DNA of 64,000 nucleotides from Massilia sp. METH4 (GCF_037094685.1 NZ_CP146614.1:6758001-6822000); one strand, 5' to 3'. Shown: positions 7,544 through 15,802, numbered from the stretch's first letter. Notes: generated by a model not told the origin, from the sequence alone. Numbers and translations are program-made.

Positions 7544-8911
7544 ATGCCGTTCCGCAAACCGACGTTTCATCGGCCCAATCTGGCCCGCCTCAAGAGCGGG
7601 CTGTTCTGGCGCACCTTCCTGCTGCTCGGCGTGCTCACCACGCTGTCGATGGCCTCCTGGACCGGCATGATCAGCTGGGTCCAGCGCGAGCCGCAGGCCC
7701 AGCAGCTGGCCGCCCAGGTCATTTCCGTGGTCACCATCACGCGCGCGGCGCTCACCCACTCGGCGCCCGAGCTGCGCACCGAGCTGCTGTTCGACCTCGT
7801 GTCCAACGAAGGCATCCGCGTCTTCCTGCTGGAGGAAAACGACGAAGTCGACCCGCCACCCGACATCGCGCTCATGCCCGATATCGAAAAACTCGTCAAG
7901 GCCAAGCTGGGCAAGGCCACCCGTTTCTCGGCGCGCGTGAACGGCATGCGCGGCTTCTGGGTCAGCTTCAATATCGGCGAAGACCAGTACTGGCTGATGC
8001 TCGAGCGCGAGCGCATTCCGTGGCTGACCGGTATCCAGTGGCTCGGCTGGGCCGCCGTGGTGTCGCTCGTCTCGCTGCTGGGCGCGGCAGCCATTTCCAG
8101 CCTCGTCAACGCCCCGCTGCGCCGCCTCACGGCCGCGTTCCAGGCGATCGCGCAAGGCCGCCGCCCGCCCCCGCTGCCCGAAAAGGGCCCGCAGGAGATC
8201 CGGCAAGCCAACCGCAGCTTCAACCAGATGGTGGACGACCTGCAGCAGGTCGAGTCGGACCGCGCCGTGATCCTGGCGGGCATCTCGCACGACCTGCGCA
8301 CGCCCCTGACGCGCATGCAGCTGGAAGTGGAAATGGCCCACCTCGAACCCGACGCGCGCGACGGCATGAAGTCGGACCTGGCGCAGATGGATGCGATCAT
8401 CGCCCAGTTCCTGGACTACGCGAAGCCGACCGAGGCATCCACCTTCGTGCCGCTCGACGTGGGCGCGATGCTGGAGGAAGTGGCCCATGAAGTGTCGCGC
8501 CTGCCCGACGTGAAAGTCACGACCGACATTTCCTGCAAGGCCCAGATCAGGGGCAATGCCACGGACCTGAAGCGGGTGATCCACAACCTGATCGAGAACG
8601 CGCGCCGCTACGGCAAGACGCCGGGTACCGACCTGGCCGAGATCGACATCCATTGCACCGTCAAGGGCATGCATACGGCCAAGCGCGTGGTGATCGCGGT
8701 GCGCGACCACGGCGTGGGCGTGCCCGAGGAACGCATGGCCGAGCTGCTCAAGCCGTTCACCCGGCTGGATACGGCGCGCAGCCAGGCCAACGGCGCCGGC
8801 CTGGGCCTGGCAATCGTCGAACGGGTGCTGCAACGACATGGCGCCGAACTCCAGCTGAGCAATGGCGAAGGTGGCGGGCTGGCCATCCAGATCACGATCG
8901 AAGCCCTCTGA
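7544..8911 (+). CDS. envZ: Osmosensing histidine kinase EnvZ
   Basis: A 455-aa inner-membrane sensor kinase. A first membrane segment (about 23-43, FLLLGVLTTLSMASW) and a second (about 160-182, LGWAAVVSLVSLLGAAAISSL) flank a periplasmic domain. HAMP (about 183-235) is followed by the phosphoacceptor motif GISHDLRTPLTRMQLE. The ATP-binding domain has NLIENARRYG, VRDHGVGVPE and GAGLGLAIVERV. The ATG at 7544 was chosen; the open frame reaches back to 7508 inside ompR, without a better start. It is expected to phosphorylate and dephosphorylate the OmpR partner encoded just upstream. Confidence 0.92.
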   Translation: MPFRKPTFHRPNLARLKSGLFWRTFLLLGVLTTLSMASWTGMISWVQREPQAQQLAAQVISVVTITRAALTHSAPELRTELLFDLVSNEGIRVFLLEENDEVDPPPDIALMPDIEKLVKAKLGKATRFSARVNGMRGFWVSFNIGEDQYWLMLERERIPWLTGIQWLGWAAVVSLVSLLGAAAISSLVNAPLRRLTAAFQAIAQGRRPPPLPEKGPQEIRQANRSFNQMVDDLQQVESDRAVILAGISHDLRTPLTRMQLEVEMAHLEPDARDGMKSDLAQMDAIIAQFLDYAKPTEASTFVPLDVGAMLEEVAHEVSRLPDVKVTTDISCKAQIRGNATDLKRVIHNLIENARRYGKTPGTDLAEIDIHCTVKGMHTAKRVVIAVRDHGVGVPEERMAELLKPFTRLDTARSQANGAGLGLAIVERVLQRHGAELQLSNGEGGGLAIQITIEAL

Positions 8912-9030
8912 ACGAGCGCCGGAAGTCGTCGGCCAAGCTCCTGACAGGAACTGACAGCGTCCGGCCGTACCATGGCCTGCGACATGCCCGCGCGGGCGGC
9001 AGGACGCCACGAAAAGAATTTGAGCCGTTT

Positions 9031-9057
9031 TGTCGATCTGGCCTTTTGCCCTCCGTC
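9031..9057 (+). promoter_or_regulatory. Candidate ECF42-type promoter (TGTCGA - 17 bp - CGTC)
   Basis: TGTCGA at 9031-9036 is separated by 17 bp from CGTC at 9054-9057, which lies 56 bp before the VOC gene. As I recall the literature, ECF42 sigma factors recognise TGTCGA at -35 and CGA/TC at -10. The operon it would drive encodes a sigma factor of that type, which points to autoregulation. The transcription start is not demonstrated. Confidence 0.55.
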
Positions 9058-9112
9058 GTGGGAGTATGGGAACGCAGTTCGTGTTCCCTAAACCAAATGA
9101 AGGAGATAGGCC

Positions 9113-9601
9113 ATGAGCGAAGCAGAGAAAGTTCCACACGACATGCCGACCGTGACGCCGCACCTCGTCTGCCGCGGCGCCGCCGATGCGATCGAGTTCT
9201 ACAAGAAGGCGTTCAACGCCACCGAAATGGTGCGCATGCCCGTGCCCGATGGCGGCGGCAAGCTGATGCACGCGATGATCAAGATCGGCAACTCGCCGGT
9301 GATGCTGGTCGACGAATTCCCCGAGTGGAACAGCATTGGCCCGCAGGACTTGCCCAATTCCCCCGTTACCCTGCACCACTACGTGGAAGACGTGGATGCC
9401 GCCTACCGGCAAGCCGTCGAAGCGGGCGCCAAGGTGGTGATGGAGCCTCAGGACATGTTCTGGGGCGACCGCTACGGCGTGCTGCGGGACCCGTTCGGCC
9501 ACAGCTGGTCGCTGGCCACGCACATCCGCGACGTGCCGCCGGAAGAGGCGCTGGAAGCCTCGAAGACGGCGATGCCCTGCCCCGACGCGGCCCAACAATA
9601 A
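9113..9601 (+). CDS. VOC family protein (glyoxalase/PhnB-like)
   Basis: A 162-aa vicinal-oxygen-chelate fold protein. The N-terminal half begins TVTPHLVCRGAADAIEFYKKAF, the PhnB-like opening. The C-terminal half has YRQAVEAGAKVVMEPQDMFWGDRYGVLRDPFGHSWSL (read in shorter parts), with the RDPFGHSW motif typical of this class. AAGGAG lies before the ATG. The substrate is unknown. It is the first gene of a cluster with two YciI-type genes and an ECF sigma factor (gap 14 bp to the next), so it probably belongs to that sigma factor's regulon. Confidence 0.85.
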   Translation: MSEAEKVPHDMPTVTPHLVCRGAADAIEFYKKAFNATEMVRMPVPDGGGKLMHAMIKIGNSPVMLVDEFPEWNSIGPQDLPNSPVTLHHYVEDVDAAYRQAVEAGAKVVMEPQDMFWGDRYGVLRDPFGHSWSLATHIRDVPPEEALEASKTAMPCPDAAQQ

Positions 9602-9615
9602 TCAAGGAGGCCGCC

Positions 9616-10035
9616 ATGCGTTTCATGATCATCGTGAAGGCCACGCCGGACAGCGAAGCGGGCAGGATGCCCTCCACCGAGCTGCTCGCCGCGATGGGTA
9701 AATACAACGAGGAACTCGTCAACGCCGGCGTGATGCTGGCCGGCGAAGGCCTGCACCCCAGCTCGAACGGCGTGCGCATCCGCTACCACGGCAAGGAGCG
9801 CACCGTCATCGACGGGCCCTTCTCGGAAACGAAGGAGCTGATTGCGGGATTCTGGCTGATTCAGGTAAAGTCGCGCGAGGAAGCCATCGAGTGGCTCAAG
9901 CGCGCCCCGATGCAGGATGGCGACGAGGTCGAGATCCGCCAGGTATTCGAGGCGGAAGACTTCGGGGCCGAATTCACGCCCGAATTACGCGAACAGGAGG
10001 ACCGGCTGCGCGACCGCATCGCCAGCACCTCCTGA
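9616..10035 (+). CDS. YciI family (DGPF-domain) protein
   Basis: A 139-aa single-domain protein beginning MRFMIIVKATPDSEAG and carrying the hallmark VIDGPFSETKELIAGFWLIQV near residue 55-75. DGPF/YciI proteins are small ferredoxin-like-fold proteins of mostly unknown function, and they are conserved partners of ECF42 sigma factors. AAGGAGG precedes the ATG at 9616. The gene lies between the VOC gene and a second, double-domain YciI gene. Confidence 0.88.
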   Translation: MRFMIIVKATPDSEAGRMPSTELLAAMGKYNEELVNAGVMLAGEGLHPSSNGVRIRYHGKERTVIDGPFSETKELIAGFWLIQVKSREEAIEWLKRAPMQDGDEVEIRQVFEAEDFGAEFTPELREQEDRLRDRIASTS

Positions 10036-10056
10036 CACGATCAGGAGGAGGATGGG

Positions 10057-10755
10057 ATGCACTTCATGGTGATACGGCGCGCCGACGCCGGTTCCGAAAG
10101 CGAAGCTTTTCCGGGCGAGCCGCTCGAACGTGCCATGCCGGACGCGCGCTGGCTGCATCCCAGCCGCGAGGCGGTGCGCCTGCACCGCTCCGCCGGGGCC
10201 TGGTCCATCGAACCAGGCCCGTTCCCCGCCGGCGAACTGGCGGCCGGCTTCGCGATCATCGATGCACCGTCGAAGGAGGCGGCGATCGAATGGGCGCGGC
10301 GCTGGCCCTCGGCCGACGCGGAAGGGCAGGCATTGCTCGAAGTGCGCGAGACCGGGTGCTCCGGCGGCTGCGCCGGCATCGACTCGCAATCGCCGCCGCA
10401 CCTGACGCCGTACGCGGTGCTGATACGCTCCAGTCCCGCCCTGGAAGCGGAGCTGCCTCCACCGCCGGAAGTCATCGCCCGCATGAACGAGCGCAACGCC
10501 AAGGATGCGCAAGCGGGCGTACTGCTGGCGGGCGACGGGCTGAAAGGCACGGCGAAGGGCGCGCGCGTCAAGTTCAAGGGCGGCCGGCCGACGGTCGTCG
10601 ACGGCCCGTTCACCGAGATCAAGGAACTCATCGCCGGCTTCTGGCTGATCCAGGCCAGGACGGTGGATGAAGCGATCGCCTGGGTGAAAAGCTATCCATT
10701 CCCCTGGCCGGATGTAACGCTGGAACTGCGGGCCGTGGCGAGCCCGCGCGCTTGA
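10057..10755 (+). CDS. Double YciI-type protein with degenerate N-terminal copy
   Basis: A 232-aa protein that looks like a duplication. Residues 1-95 resemble a YciI domain (MHFMVIRRADAG, GPFPAGELAAGFAIID, AAIEWARRWP) but lack DGPF. Residues 120-228 form a complete one, with VVDGPFTEIKELIAGFWLIQ. The joint contains a Cys/Gly cluster (CSGGCAG). AGGAGGA precedes the ATG. The stop overlaps the TTG start of the sigma factor gene (TTGA), suggesting translational coupling. Function is unknown; its place suggests a role in signalling to or from the sigma factor. Confidence 0.82.
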   Translation: MHFMVIRRADAGSESEAFPGEPLERAMPDARWLHPSREAVRLHRSAGAWSIEPGPFPAGELAAGFAIIDAPSKEAAIEWARRWPSADAEGQALLEVRETGCSGGCAGIDSQSPPHLTPYAVLIRSSPALEAELPPPPEVIARMNERNAKDAQAGVLLAGDGLKGTAKGARVKFKGGRPTVVDGPFTEIKELIAGFWLIQARTVDEAIAWVKSYPFPWPDVTLELRAVASPRA

Positions 10756-12035
10756 GCCCAGTGGCATTGAGCAGCGCGGTCCATCGCACCGTCGAGGCGG
10801 TGTGGCGCATCGAGTCGGCGAAGATCATCGCCGCGCTGGCGCGCATGCTGCGCGACGTGGGCCTGGCCGAGGAAATGGCGCAGGAAGCGCTGGTCGCGGC
10901 GCTGGAAACGTGGCCCGAAGCGGGCATGCCGGACAAGCCGGCCGCCTGGCTGATGGCCGCCGCGAAGAACCGCGCTCTCGACCACCTGCGCCACCGCAGG
11001 CTGGCGCAGGACAAGGAGCCGCAGCTCACCTACGAAATCGAAAGCCTGCTGGAAGATGCCGCGCCCGACCTGGAGCGGGCGTTGGAAAACCCGATTGGCG
11101 ACGACCTGCTGCGCCTCGTCTTCATCGCCTGCCACCCGGTGCTGCCCACCGAAGGCCGGGTGGCGCTCACCCTGCGGCTGCTGGGCGGTCTGACGACGGA
11201 GGAAATCGCCCGCGCCTTCCTCGTGCCGGAGCCGACCCTGGCGCAACGCATCGTGCGCGCCAAGCGCACGCTGGCCGAGGCGCGCGTGCCGTTCGAGGTG
11301 CCCGTGGGGCACGAACTGGTGCGGCGCCTGGAATCGGTGCTGCAAGTGATCTACCTGATCTACAACGAGGGCTACTCGGCCAGCGCGGGCACCGACTGGA
11401 TGCGGCCGGCCCTGTGCGACGAGGCGCTGCGGCTGGGCCGCATCCTGGCCGAACTGGTACCGCGCGAGCCGGAGGTGCACGGGCTCGTGGCGCTGATGGA
11501 AATCCAGTCCTCGCGCGCCCGTGCCCGCATCGCCGCCGACGGCGCGCCGGTGCTGCTGCTGGACCAGGACCGGGCGCGCTGGGACCAGCTGCTGATCCGC
11601 CGCGGCCTGGCCGCGCTGGAGCGGGCCGGCCGGCTCGGCAAGGGCCTGGGGCCCTACGGCCTGCAAGCCGCGATCGCCGCTTGCCACGCGCGCGCCCGCA
11701 GCGCCGCCGACACGGATTGGCAAGGCATTGCGGCGCTGTACGATGCGCTGGCGCAGCTGGCGCCCTCGCCCGTCGTTGAGCTCAACCGCGCCGTGGCGCT
11801 GGCGATGGCGTTCGGACCCGCCGCGGGTCTCGAGGTGGCCGATGCGCTCGTCGATGAACCCGCGTTGAAGCACTACCACCTGCTGCCCAGCGTGCGCGGC
11901 GATTTCCTGTTCAAGCTGGGGCGGTACGAGGAGGCGCGCGAGCAATTCCTGCGCGCCGCGGGGTTGACGCAGAACGAGCGCGAACGGGCGCTGTTGCTGT
12001 CGCGGGCGGCGGCGTGCGCGCCGCTGCCGCAATGA
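10752..12035 (+). CDS. ECF42-type RNA polymerase sigma factor with long C-terminal extension
   Basis: A 427-aa sigma factor. Region 2 covers about residues 5-75 (GLAEEMAQEALVAALETWP, PAAWLMAAAKNRALDHLRHRR). Region 4 is near 125-180 (LRLLGGLTTEEIARAFLVPEPTLAQRIVRAKRTL). About 240 further residues are helical, with RPALCDEALRLGRILAEL and NRAVALAM, as in the DUF6596/TPR-like extension of ECF42 proteins. No anti-sigma gene is present; in this group control is thought to involve the extension and DGPF partners. The start is taken as TTG at 10752 overlapping the preceding stop; a GTG at 10761 is an alternative. Confidence 0.88.
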   Translation: MSPVALSSAVHRTVEAVWRIESAKIIAALARMLRDVGLAEEMAQEALVAALETWPEAGMPDKPAAWLMAAAKNRALDHLRHRRLAQDKEPQLTYEIESLLEDAAPDLERALENPIGDDLLRLVFIACHPVLPTEGRVALTLRLLGGLTTEEIARAFLVPEPTLAQRIVRAKRTLAEARVPFEVPVGHELVRRLESVLQVIYLIYNEGYSASAGTDWMRPALCDEALRLGRILAELVPREPEVHGLVALMEIQSSRARARIAADGAPVLLLDQDRARWDQLLIRRGLAALERAGRLGKGLGPYGLQAAIAACHARARSAADTDWQGIAALYDALAQLAPSPVVELNRAVALAMAFGPAAGLEVADALVDEPALKHYHLLPSVRGDFLFKLGRYEEAREQFLRAAGLTQNERERALLLSRAAACAPLPQ

Positions 12036-12038
12036 GAC

Positions 12039-12458
12039 TCAGGGTACCTCGCGGGCGCCTTCGCCGCGCGTGCGCAGGTAGCGGGGCAGGCTGTCCGCCA
12101 GTTGCAGCCAGCGCAGGTGGCTTTGCATGAAGGTGTGGTCGTCCGGCGGCACCAGCTCGGGATCGTCCAGGCTGGCCGTGGTGACATCGAGTTCGCCGGG
12201 GGACCGGTCGTCCTCGAACGTCAGCTGCGTGCCGCAGGCGGCGCAAAAGCCGCGGCGCGCGCCGGGACTCGAGTGATAGAAGGCCGGGCTGCCGGCGGAA
12301 AAATGCAGCCCGGCGCGCGGTACCGAGAACCATGCCACGCAGGGCGCTCCGCTGGCGCGGCGGCACATCGTGCAGTGGCAAAGCGTGCTGTTGAACGGTT
12401 CGGCCGTGACCACGTAGCGCACCGCTCCGCAAAAACATCCTCCCTGGTGCAACTGCAT
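12039..12458 (-). CDS. GFA family zinc protein (glutathione-dependent formaldehyde-activating-like)
   Basis: A 139-aa protein with the GFA/CENP-V zinc-binding cysteines: GGCFCGAVRY near residue 7, CHCTMCRRASG near 27 and CAACGTQL near 73. Family members include formaldehyde-glutathione condensing enzymes, but most are uncharacterised. The gene converges on the sigma factor gene with only 3 bp between stops. It is the last of three same-strand genes (ferritin-like, Imm26-like, GFA) with gaps of 24 and 18 bp, presumably one transcript. Confidence 0.87.
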   Translation of the reverse strand: MQLHQGGCFCGAVRYVVTAEPFNSTLCHCTMCRRASGAPCVAWFSVPRAGLHFSAGSPAFYHSSPGARRGFCAACGTQLTFEDDRSPGELDVTTASLDDPELVPPDDHTFMQSHLRWLQLADSLPRYLRTRGEGAREVP

Positions 12459-12476
12459 GGCCTTCTCCTTGCAGCC

Positions 12477-12932
12477 CTAGTCGAGCAATTTCGTCAGCAG
12501 CAGCTCGGTCGACCCGTAGCCGAACAGCGAGTCGCTTTCCAGCCCCGCCGTTTCGTAGGGTACCGACACTTCGCGCTCGGGCTTGGCGGGATCGTCCGCG
12601 TAGGTGGCCTGCCAGGCGCGCTTCAACGCGTCGGAACGGCGGATGAAGACGGGCACGGGCCAGTCGTTGCGGTCGAAATGCTCGGCGTCGCCGAGCACCG
12701 GCCAGCGGCCGTTGGCCAGCGCCATGTCGCCCGTGCGGATGGCCTTGAGGGCATCACCCGCCTTCAGGCCCTGCACATCGGCCAGCATGGGCATCGTGGC
12801 CCGCTTCGGCCCGAACAGATAGGCCAGCATGATCTTCCCCTGGGGCGACATGCGGGCGACAAGCCCGGTCGCGTAGCCGCCATTGATCAGTGGCACGGCA
12901 AACCAGCTTCCTTCGTGATACGGCTGCTTCAT
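12477..12932 (-). CDS. Imm26-like protein
   Basis: A 151-aa protein whose first half resembles immunity protein 26 in my recollection: GSWFAVPLINGGYATGLVAR near the start, then MLAYLFGPKRATMP. The second half has DWPVPVFIRR and a C-terminal GYGSTELLLTKLL. Imm26 proteins are predicted immunity proteins of polymorphic toxin systems, but many occur alone. No toxin or secretion gene is adjacent. It lies between the ferritin-like and GFA genes on one strand. The assignment is moderate. Confidence 0.6.
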   Translation of the reverse strand: MKQPYHEGSWFAVPLINGGYATGLVARMSPQGKIMLAYLFGPKRATMPMLADVQGLKAGDALKAIRTGDMALANGRWPVLGDAEHFDRNDWPVPVFIRRSDALKRAWQATYADDPAKPEREVSVPYETAGLESDSLFGYGSTELLLTKLLD

Positions 12933-12956
12933 TCGATTCTCATTGTGTGGACTGCC

Positions 12957-13265
12957 TTACATATTTTCGTCGTAGCGATATTGGGCGGCGATCGGGCCGG
13001 CCTTGAACAGCGCATCGCGCAATTCCTTGTCCAGCTTCGGGTCGCGGCGGCGCACCCATTCGATCAGCATCGCCACGTGCTTCCGCGTGCTGTCGCGCTG
13101 GCTTGCCAGCACGAGCTTCAGCTCGGGGTCGGTGCAGGCCGCGAAGCGCTGGTTATACATGTCCAGCGCGCCCAGCCGGTCGATCAGCGAGGTCAGCGCA
13201 CGGTGCATGTCCAGCACCTGGGCGTCCAGGCCCTCGCGGTGTTCAACGACGTGTTCCTGCGTCAT
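12957..13265 (-). CDS. Encapsulated-ferritin (EncFtn)-like protein with degenerate metal site
   Basis: A 102-aa two-helix protein. The core DMHRALTSLIDRLGALDMY...TDPELKLVLASQRD and ending IEWVRRRDPKLDKELRD aligns with the encapsulin-cargo ferritin family (Rhodospirillum rubrum EncFtn, recalled). In that protein E32, E62 and H65 form the ferroxidase site. Here the aligned residues are R30, T60 and H63, so two of three ligands are gone. No encapsulin gene and no C-terminal cargo peptide are visible. The ATG at 13265 follows AGGAGG; a longer frame to 13304 runs through the tandem repeat and is unlikely. It is the first gene of a three-gene unit. Confidence 0.7.
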   Translation of the reverse strand: MTQEHVVEHREGLDAQVLDMHRALTSLIDRLGALDMYNQRFAACTDPELKLVLASQRDSTRKHVAMLIEWVRRRDPKLDKELRDALFKAGPIAAQYRYDENM

Positions 13266-13297
13266 GGCAGCCTCCTGTCGGCGTGGAACGATGGACT

Positions 13298-13381
13298 GAC
13301 ACAAAGGGTCCCACCAAGGGTCACATCAAGGGTCACATCAAGGGTGACATCAAGGATAACATCGAGGGTGATATTGTCGGT
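13298..13381. repeat. Seven 12-bp tandem repeats (consensus cacatcaagggt)
   Basis: Units at 13298, 13310, 13322, 13334, 13346, 13358 and 13370. Units 3 and 4 are identical and the others differ at one to several bases. The array lies in the 384-bp region (13266-13649) between the divergent ferritin-like and TonB-receptor genes. The rest of that region holds the TPP riboswitch and no gene I can support. Possible roles are operators or a simple variable repeat. Confidence 0.8.
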
Positions 13382-13463
13382 CCAAGCCCATGTTTCCACA
13401 AGTATAACAATGCGCCCGGACCGATGGCGCACGACATTGTAGTCAAATGTGATAAGCTTTCGG

Positions 13464-13540
13464 CTTCGCTAGGGGTCCTGGAATGCGTTTTCCGGGTGAG
13501 AGATACCCTTCGTACCTGATCTGGATAATGCCAGCGAAGG
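13464..13540 (+). promoter_or_regulatory. TPP riboswitch (THI element)
   Basis: The conserved THI-box blocks are present in order: aggggtcc (13471-13478), ggtgagagataccc (13495-13508) and acctgatctggataatgcc (13514-13532), followed by agcgaagga. The closing stem cttcgct (13464-13470) / agcgaag (13533-13539) is a perfect 7 bp. It lies 110 bp before the start codon of the TonB-dependent receptor on the same strand. It should turn that gene down when thiamine pyrophosphate is abundant. Confidence 0.93.
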
Positions 13541-13649
13541 AAAGCGCAAAGCAGTGTTCGTCACCAGTCGGTTCCTCCGAACCTCCCCGAACTTACCCTC
13601 CTGTGCTCCTCGCTGGTTCGACAAAGAACTAGAACTAGAGAGCACACCG

Positions 13650-15743
13650 ATGAACAAGACCACCATCTCCGCCGCCGCGCTGGCCATCGCGCAGGCCACA
13701 CACGCATCCGCCGCTTTCGCCCAGCAAGCCGACCCGGCGATGACGGAAGTCATTGTCACCGCCGTGCGCGGCGCCGCCGACCGCGCCTCGGTGGCCGGCT
13801 TCGCCGAAACGCCGCTGCTGCAAACGCCCGCCTCGGTCAGCGTGATCACGCGCGAGCAGATGCAGGACCTGAACATCCGCTCCACCACCGACGCGGCGCG
13901 CTACGACGCCAGCATCAGCGACGCCTACAACGCCGTCGGCTATGCCGAGCAATTCTCGATCCGCGGCTTCAAGCTCGCTAACGCCACCAGCTACCGCAAG
14001 GATGGCCTGGCAATTTCGGGCGACACCCAGATCCCGCTGGAGAACAAGGAAAGCATCGAGGTGCTGAAAGGCCTGGCGGGCCTCACCGCCGGCGTCGCCG
14101 CGCCCGGCGGCGTGGTCAACTATGTGACCAAGCGCCCCACCAACACCACGCTGCGCTCGGTGCTGTTCGAAGTGAGCGAGCGCGGCACGCTGCTCGGCAC
14201 CGTCGACCTGGGCGGCCGCTTCGAGGACCGCCGCTTCGGCTACCGCATCAACGTGGCCGGCGAGCGCCTGCGCTCCTACGTGGAAGGCGCGGATGGCCGC
14301 CGCAGCTTCGTATCCGGCGCATTCGACTGGCAGATCTCGCCGCGGGCGCTGCTGCAGGTCGACGCCGACTACCAGAAGAAGTCCCAAGTCTCGGCGCCGG
14401 GCTTCCAGCTGATCAACAACGTGTCGCTGCCGGACGTGGATCCCGCCACCCTGCTGAACGACCAGCCGTGGAGCTATCCGGTCGCCACCGAAAGCATGAA
14501 CTTCGGCGCCCGCTTCCAGTACCAGCTGGCGCAGGACTGGAAGCTCGAGGTGAAGGCCAACCGCCACGTGTTCAAGCGCGACGACTACACGGCCTTCCCG
14601 TACGGCTGCTCGGCGCAGGAACTGTATCCGGGCTTCTGCGGCAACGGCGACTACGACGTGTATGACTACCGCAGTCTCGACGAGCAGAAGAAACCGCTGG
14701 CGGCGCAGGCCATGCTGCAAGGCCGCTTCGCCACCGGCGCGCTGACGCACGACCTGTCGACCGGCCTGGCCTACTACGGCAACAAGGAAAGCTGGGGCGA
14801 GGACGTGTACGAGTATGCCGGCACCAGCAATATCTACCATCCGGTCGTCGTGCCGCCGCGCAGCGACCTGCAAACCGGGCCGTCGTTCGTGCAGCGCAAG
14901 GACAACGAGCGCGCCGTGTTCGTGCAGGACATCGTGGGCATCACCAGCGAGCTGAAATTGCACGCCGGGGCGCGCTACGTAAAACTGAAGCGCGACGAGC
15001 TTGGGGTGGCCCCATCGAGCGCCAGCTTCTGGCTGCCGAATGCCTCGCTGGTGTACAGCCCGCGCGGCAACCTGTCGCTGTACGCGACCTATGCCCGCGG
15101 CCTGGAACACGGCGGCATCGCGCCGATGGAGACGACGAACGAGAACCGCGCCCTGGCGCCATCGAAGTCGAAGCAGGTGGAACTGGGCGCCAAGGCGGAA
15201 ATCGCCGGCATCAGCATGGCGGCGGCGCTGTTCCAGATCGAGAAGGGCCTCGAGTACATCGACGCCACCAATACCTTCGTGCGCAATGGCCAGGCGAAGC
15301 ATCGCGGTGTCGAATTCTCGGCGCAAGGCAAGGCCACGCGCGAGCTGACGGTCGGCGCCTCGCTGGCCGCGCTGAACACGAAGCAAAGCGGCACCGGGCA
15401 AAGCATCTACGACGGCAAGCGGGTGACGAACGTGCCGGCCATCCGCTCCACCGTCTTCGCCGAGTATGCGGTCTCGCCGGCGTTCAAGGTGAACGGCGAC
15501 TGGCAGTTCGCCGGCAAGAAAGCGTTCGACGAGGAGAACACCGTGTTCGTGCCGAAGTACCACGTGGCCAACTTCGGCGCCTCGTACATCACGCGCGTGA
15601 ACGACATGCCGCTGGTACTGCGCGCCCAGGTGCGCAACGCCTTCGACAAGTTCTACTGGCGCGACGTCACGCCCGACCTGGGCGGCTACCTGATGCCGGG
15701 CCTCGGGCGCACGTTCCGCGTGTCCGCGCAGCTGAATTTCTGA
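13650..15743 (+). CDS. TonB-dependent outer-membrane receptor, probably for thiamine or a precursor
   Basis: A 697-aa outer-membrane receptor. A signal peptide (about 1-28, ending SAAFAQQ) is followed by a TonB-box-like MTEVIVTA. The plug domain (about 40-160) contains TPASVSVITREQMQDLNIRS and VLKGLAGLTAGVAAPGG. The 22-strand-type barrel ends in the expected terminal Phe (SAQLNF). By sequence it is of the FhuA/FecA siderophore-receptor class. The TPP riboswitch upstream argues that its cargo is thiamine, its phosphate or the pyrimidine precursor rather than iron. The ATG at 13650 was chosen because it begins a good signal peptide. Confidence 0.87.
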   Translation: MNKTTISAAALAIAQATHASAAFAQQADPAMTEVIVTAVRGAADRASVAGFAETPLLQTPASVSVITREQMQDLNIRSTTDAARYDASISDAYNAVGYAEQFSIRGFKLANATSYRKDGLAISGDTQIPLENKESIEVLKGLAGLTAGVAAPGGVVNYVTKRPTNTTLRSVLFEVSERGTLLGTVDLGGRFEDRRFGYRINVAGERLRSYVEGADGRRSFVSGAFDWQISPRALLQVDADYQKKSQVSAPGFQLINNVSLPDVDPATLLNDQPWSYPVATESMNFGARFQYQLAQDWKLEVKANRHVFKRDDYTAFPYGCSAQELYPGFCGNGDYDVYDYRSLDEQKKPLAAQAMLQGRFATGALTHDLSTGLAYYGNKESWGEDVYEYAGTSNIYHPVVVPPRSDLQTGPSFVQRKDNERAVFVQDIVGITSELKLHAGARYVKLKRDELGVAPSSASFWLPNASLVYSPRGNLSLYATYARGLEHGGIAPMETTNENRALAPSKSKQVELGAKAEIAGISMAAALFQIEKGLEYIDATNTFVRNGQAKHRGVEFSAQGKATRELTVGASLAALNTKQSGTGQSIYDGKRVTNVPAIRSTVFAEYAVSPAFKVNGDWQFAGKKAFDEENTVFVPKYHVANFGASYITRVNDMPLVLRAQVRNAFDKFYWRDVTPDLGGYLMPGLGRTFRVSAQLNF

Positions 15744-15752
15744 TGTTTTACA

Positions 15753-15802
15753 GCTGAGCTCATGTCCCTTGGTGCCAGGTACCCATGGGACACGGGCTCA
15801 GC
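15753..15802. repeat. Imperfect inverted repeat downstream of the TonB receptor
   Basis: Arms gctgagctcatgtccc (15753-15768) and gggacacgggctcagc (15787-15802) match at 14 of 16 positions. The loop carries ggtgccaggtac. It could serve as a transcription end for the receptor gene. The same arm sequence recurs at 15898-15973, and a related one occurs at 52190-52230. Confidence 0.7.

Noticed and set aside
13298..13381. 12-bp repeat array considered as CRISPR
   Set aside because: There are no spacers between units and no cas genes; units are contiguous and only 12 bp.
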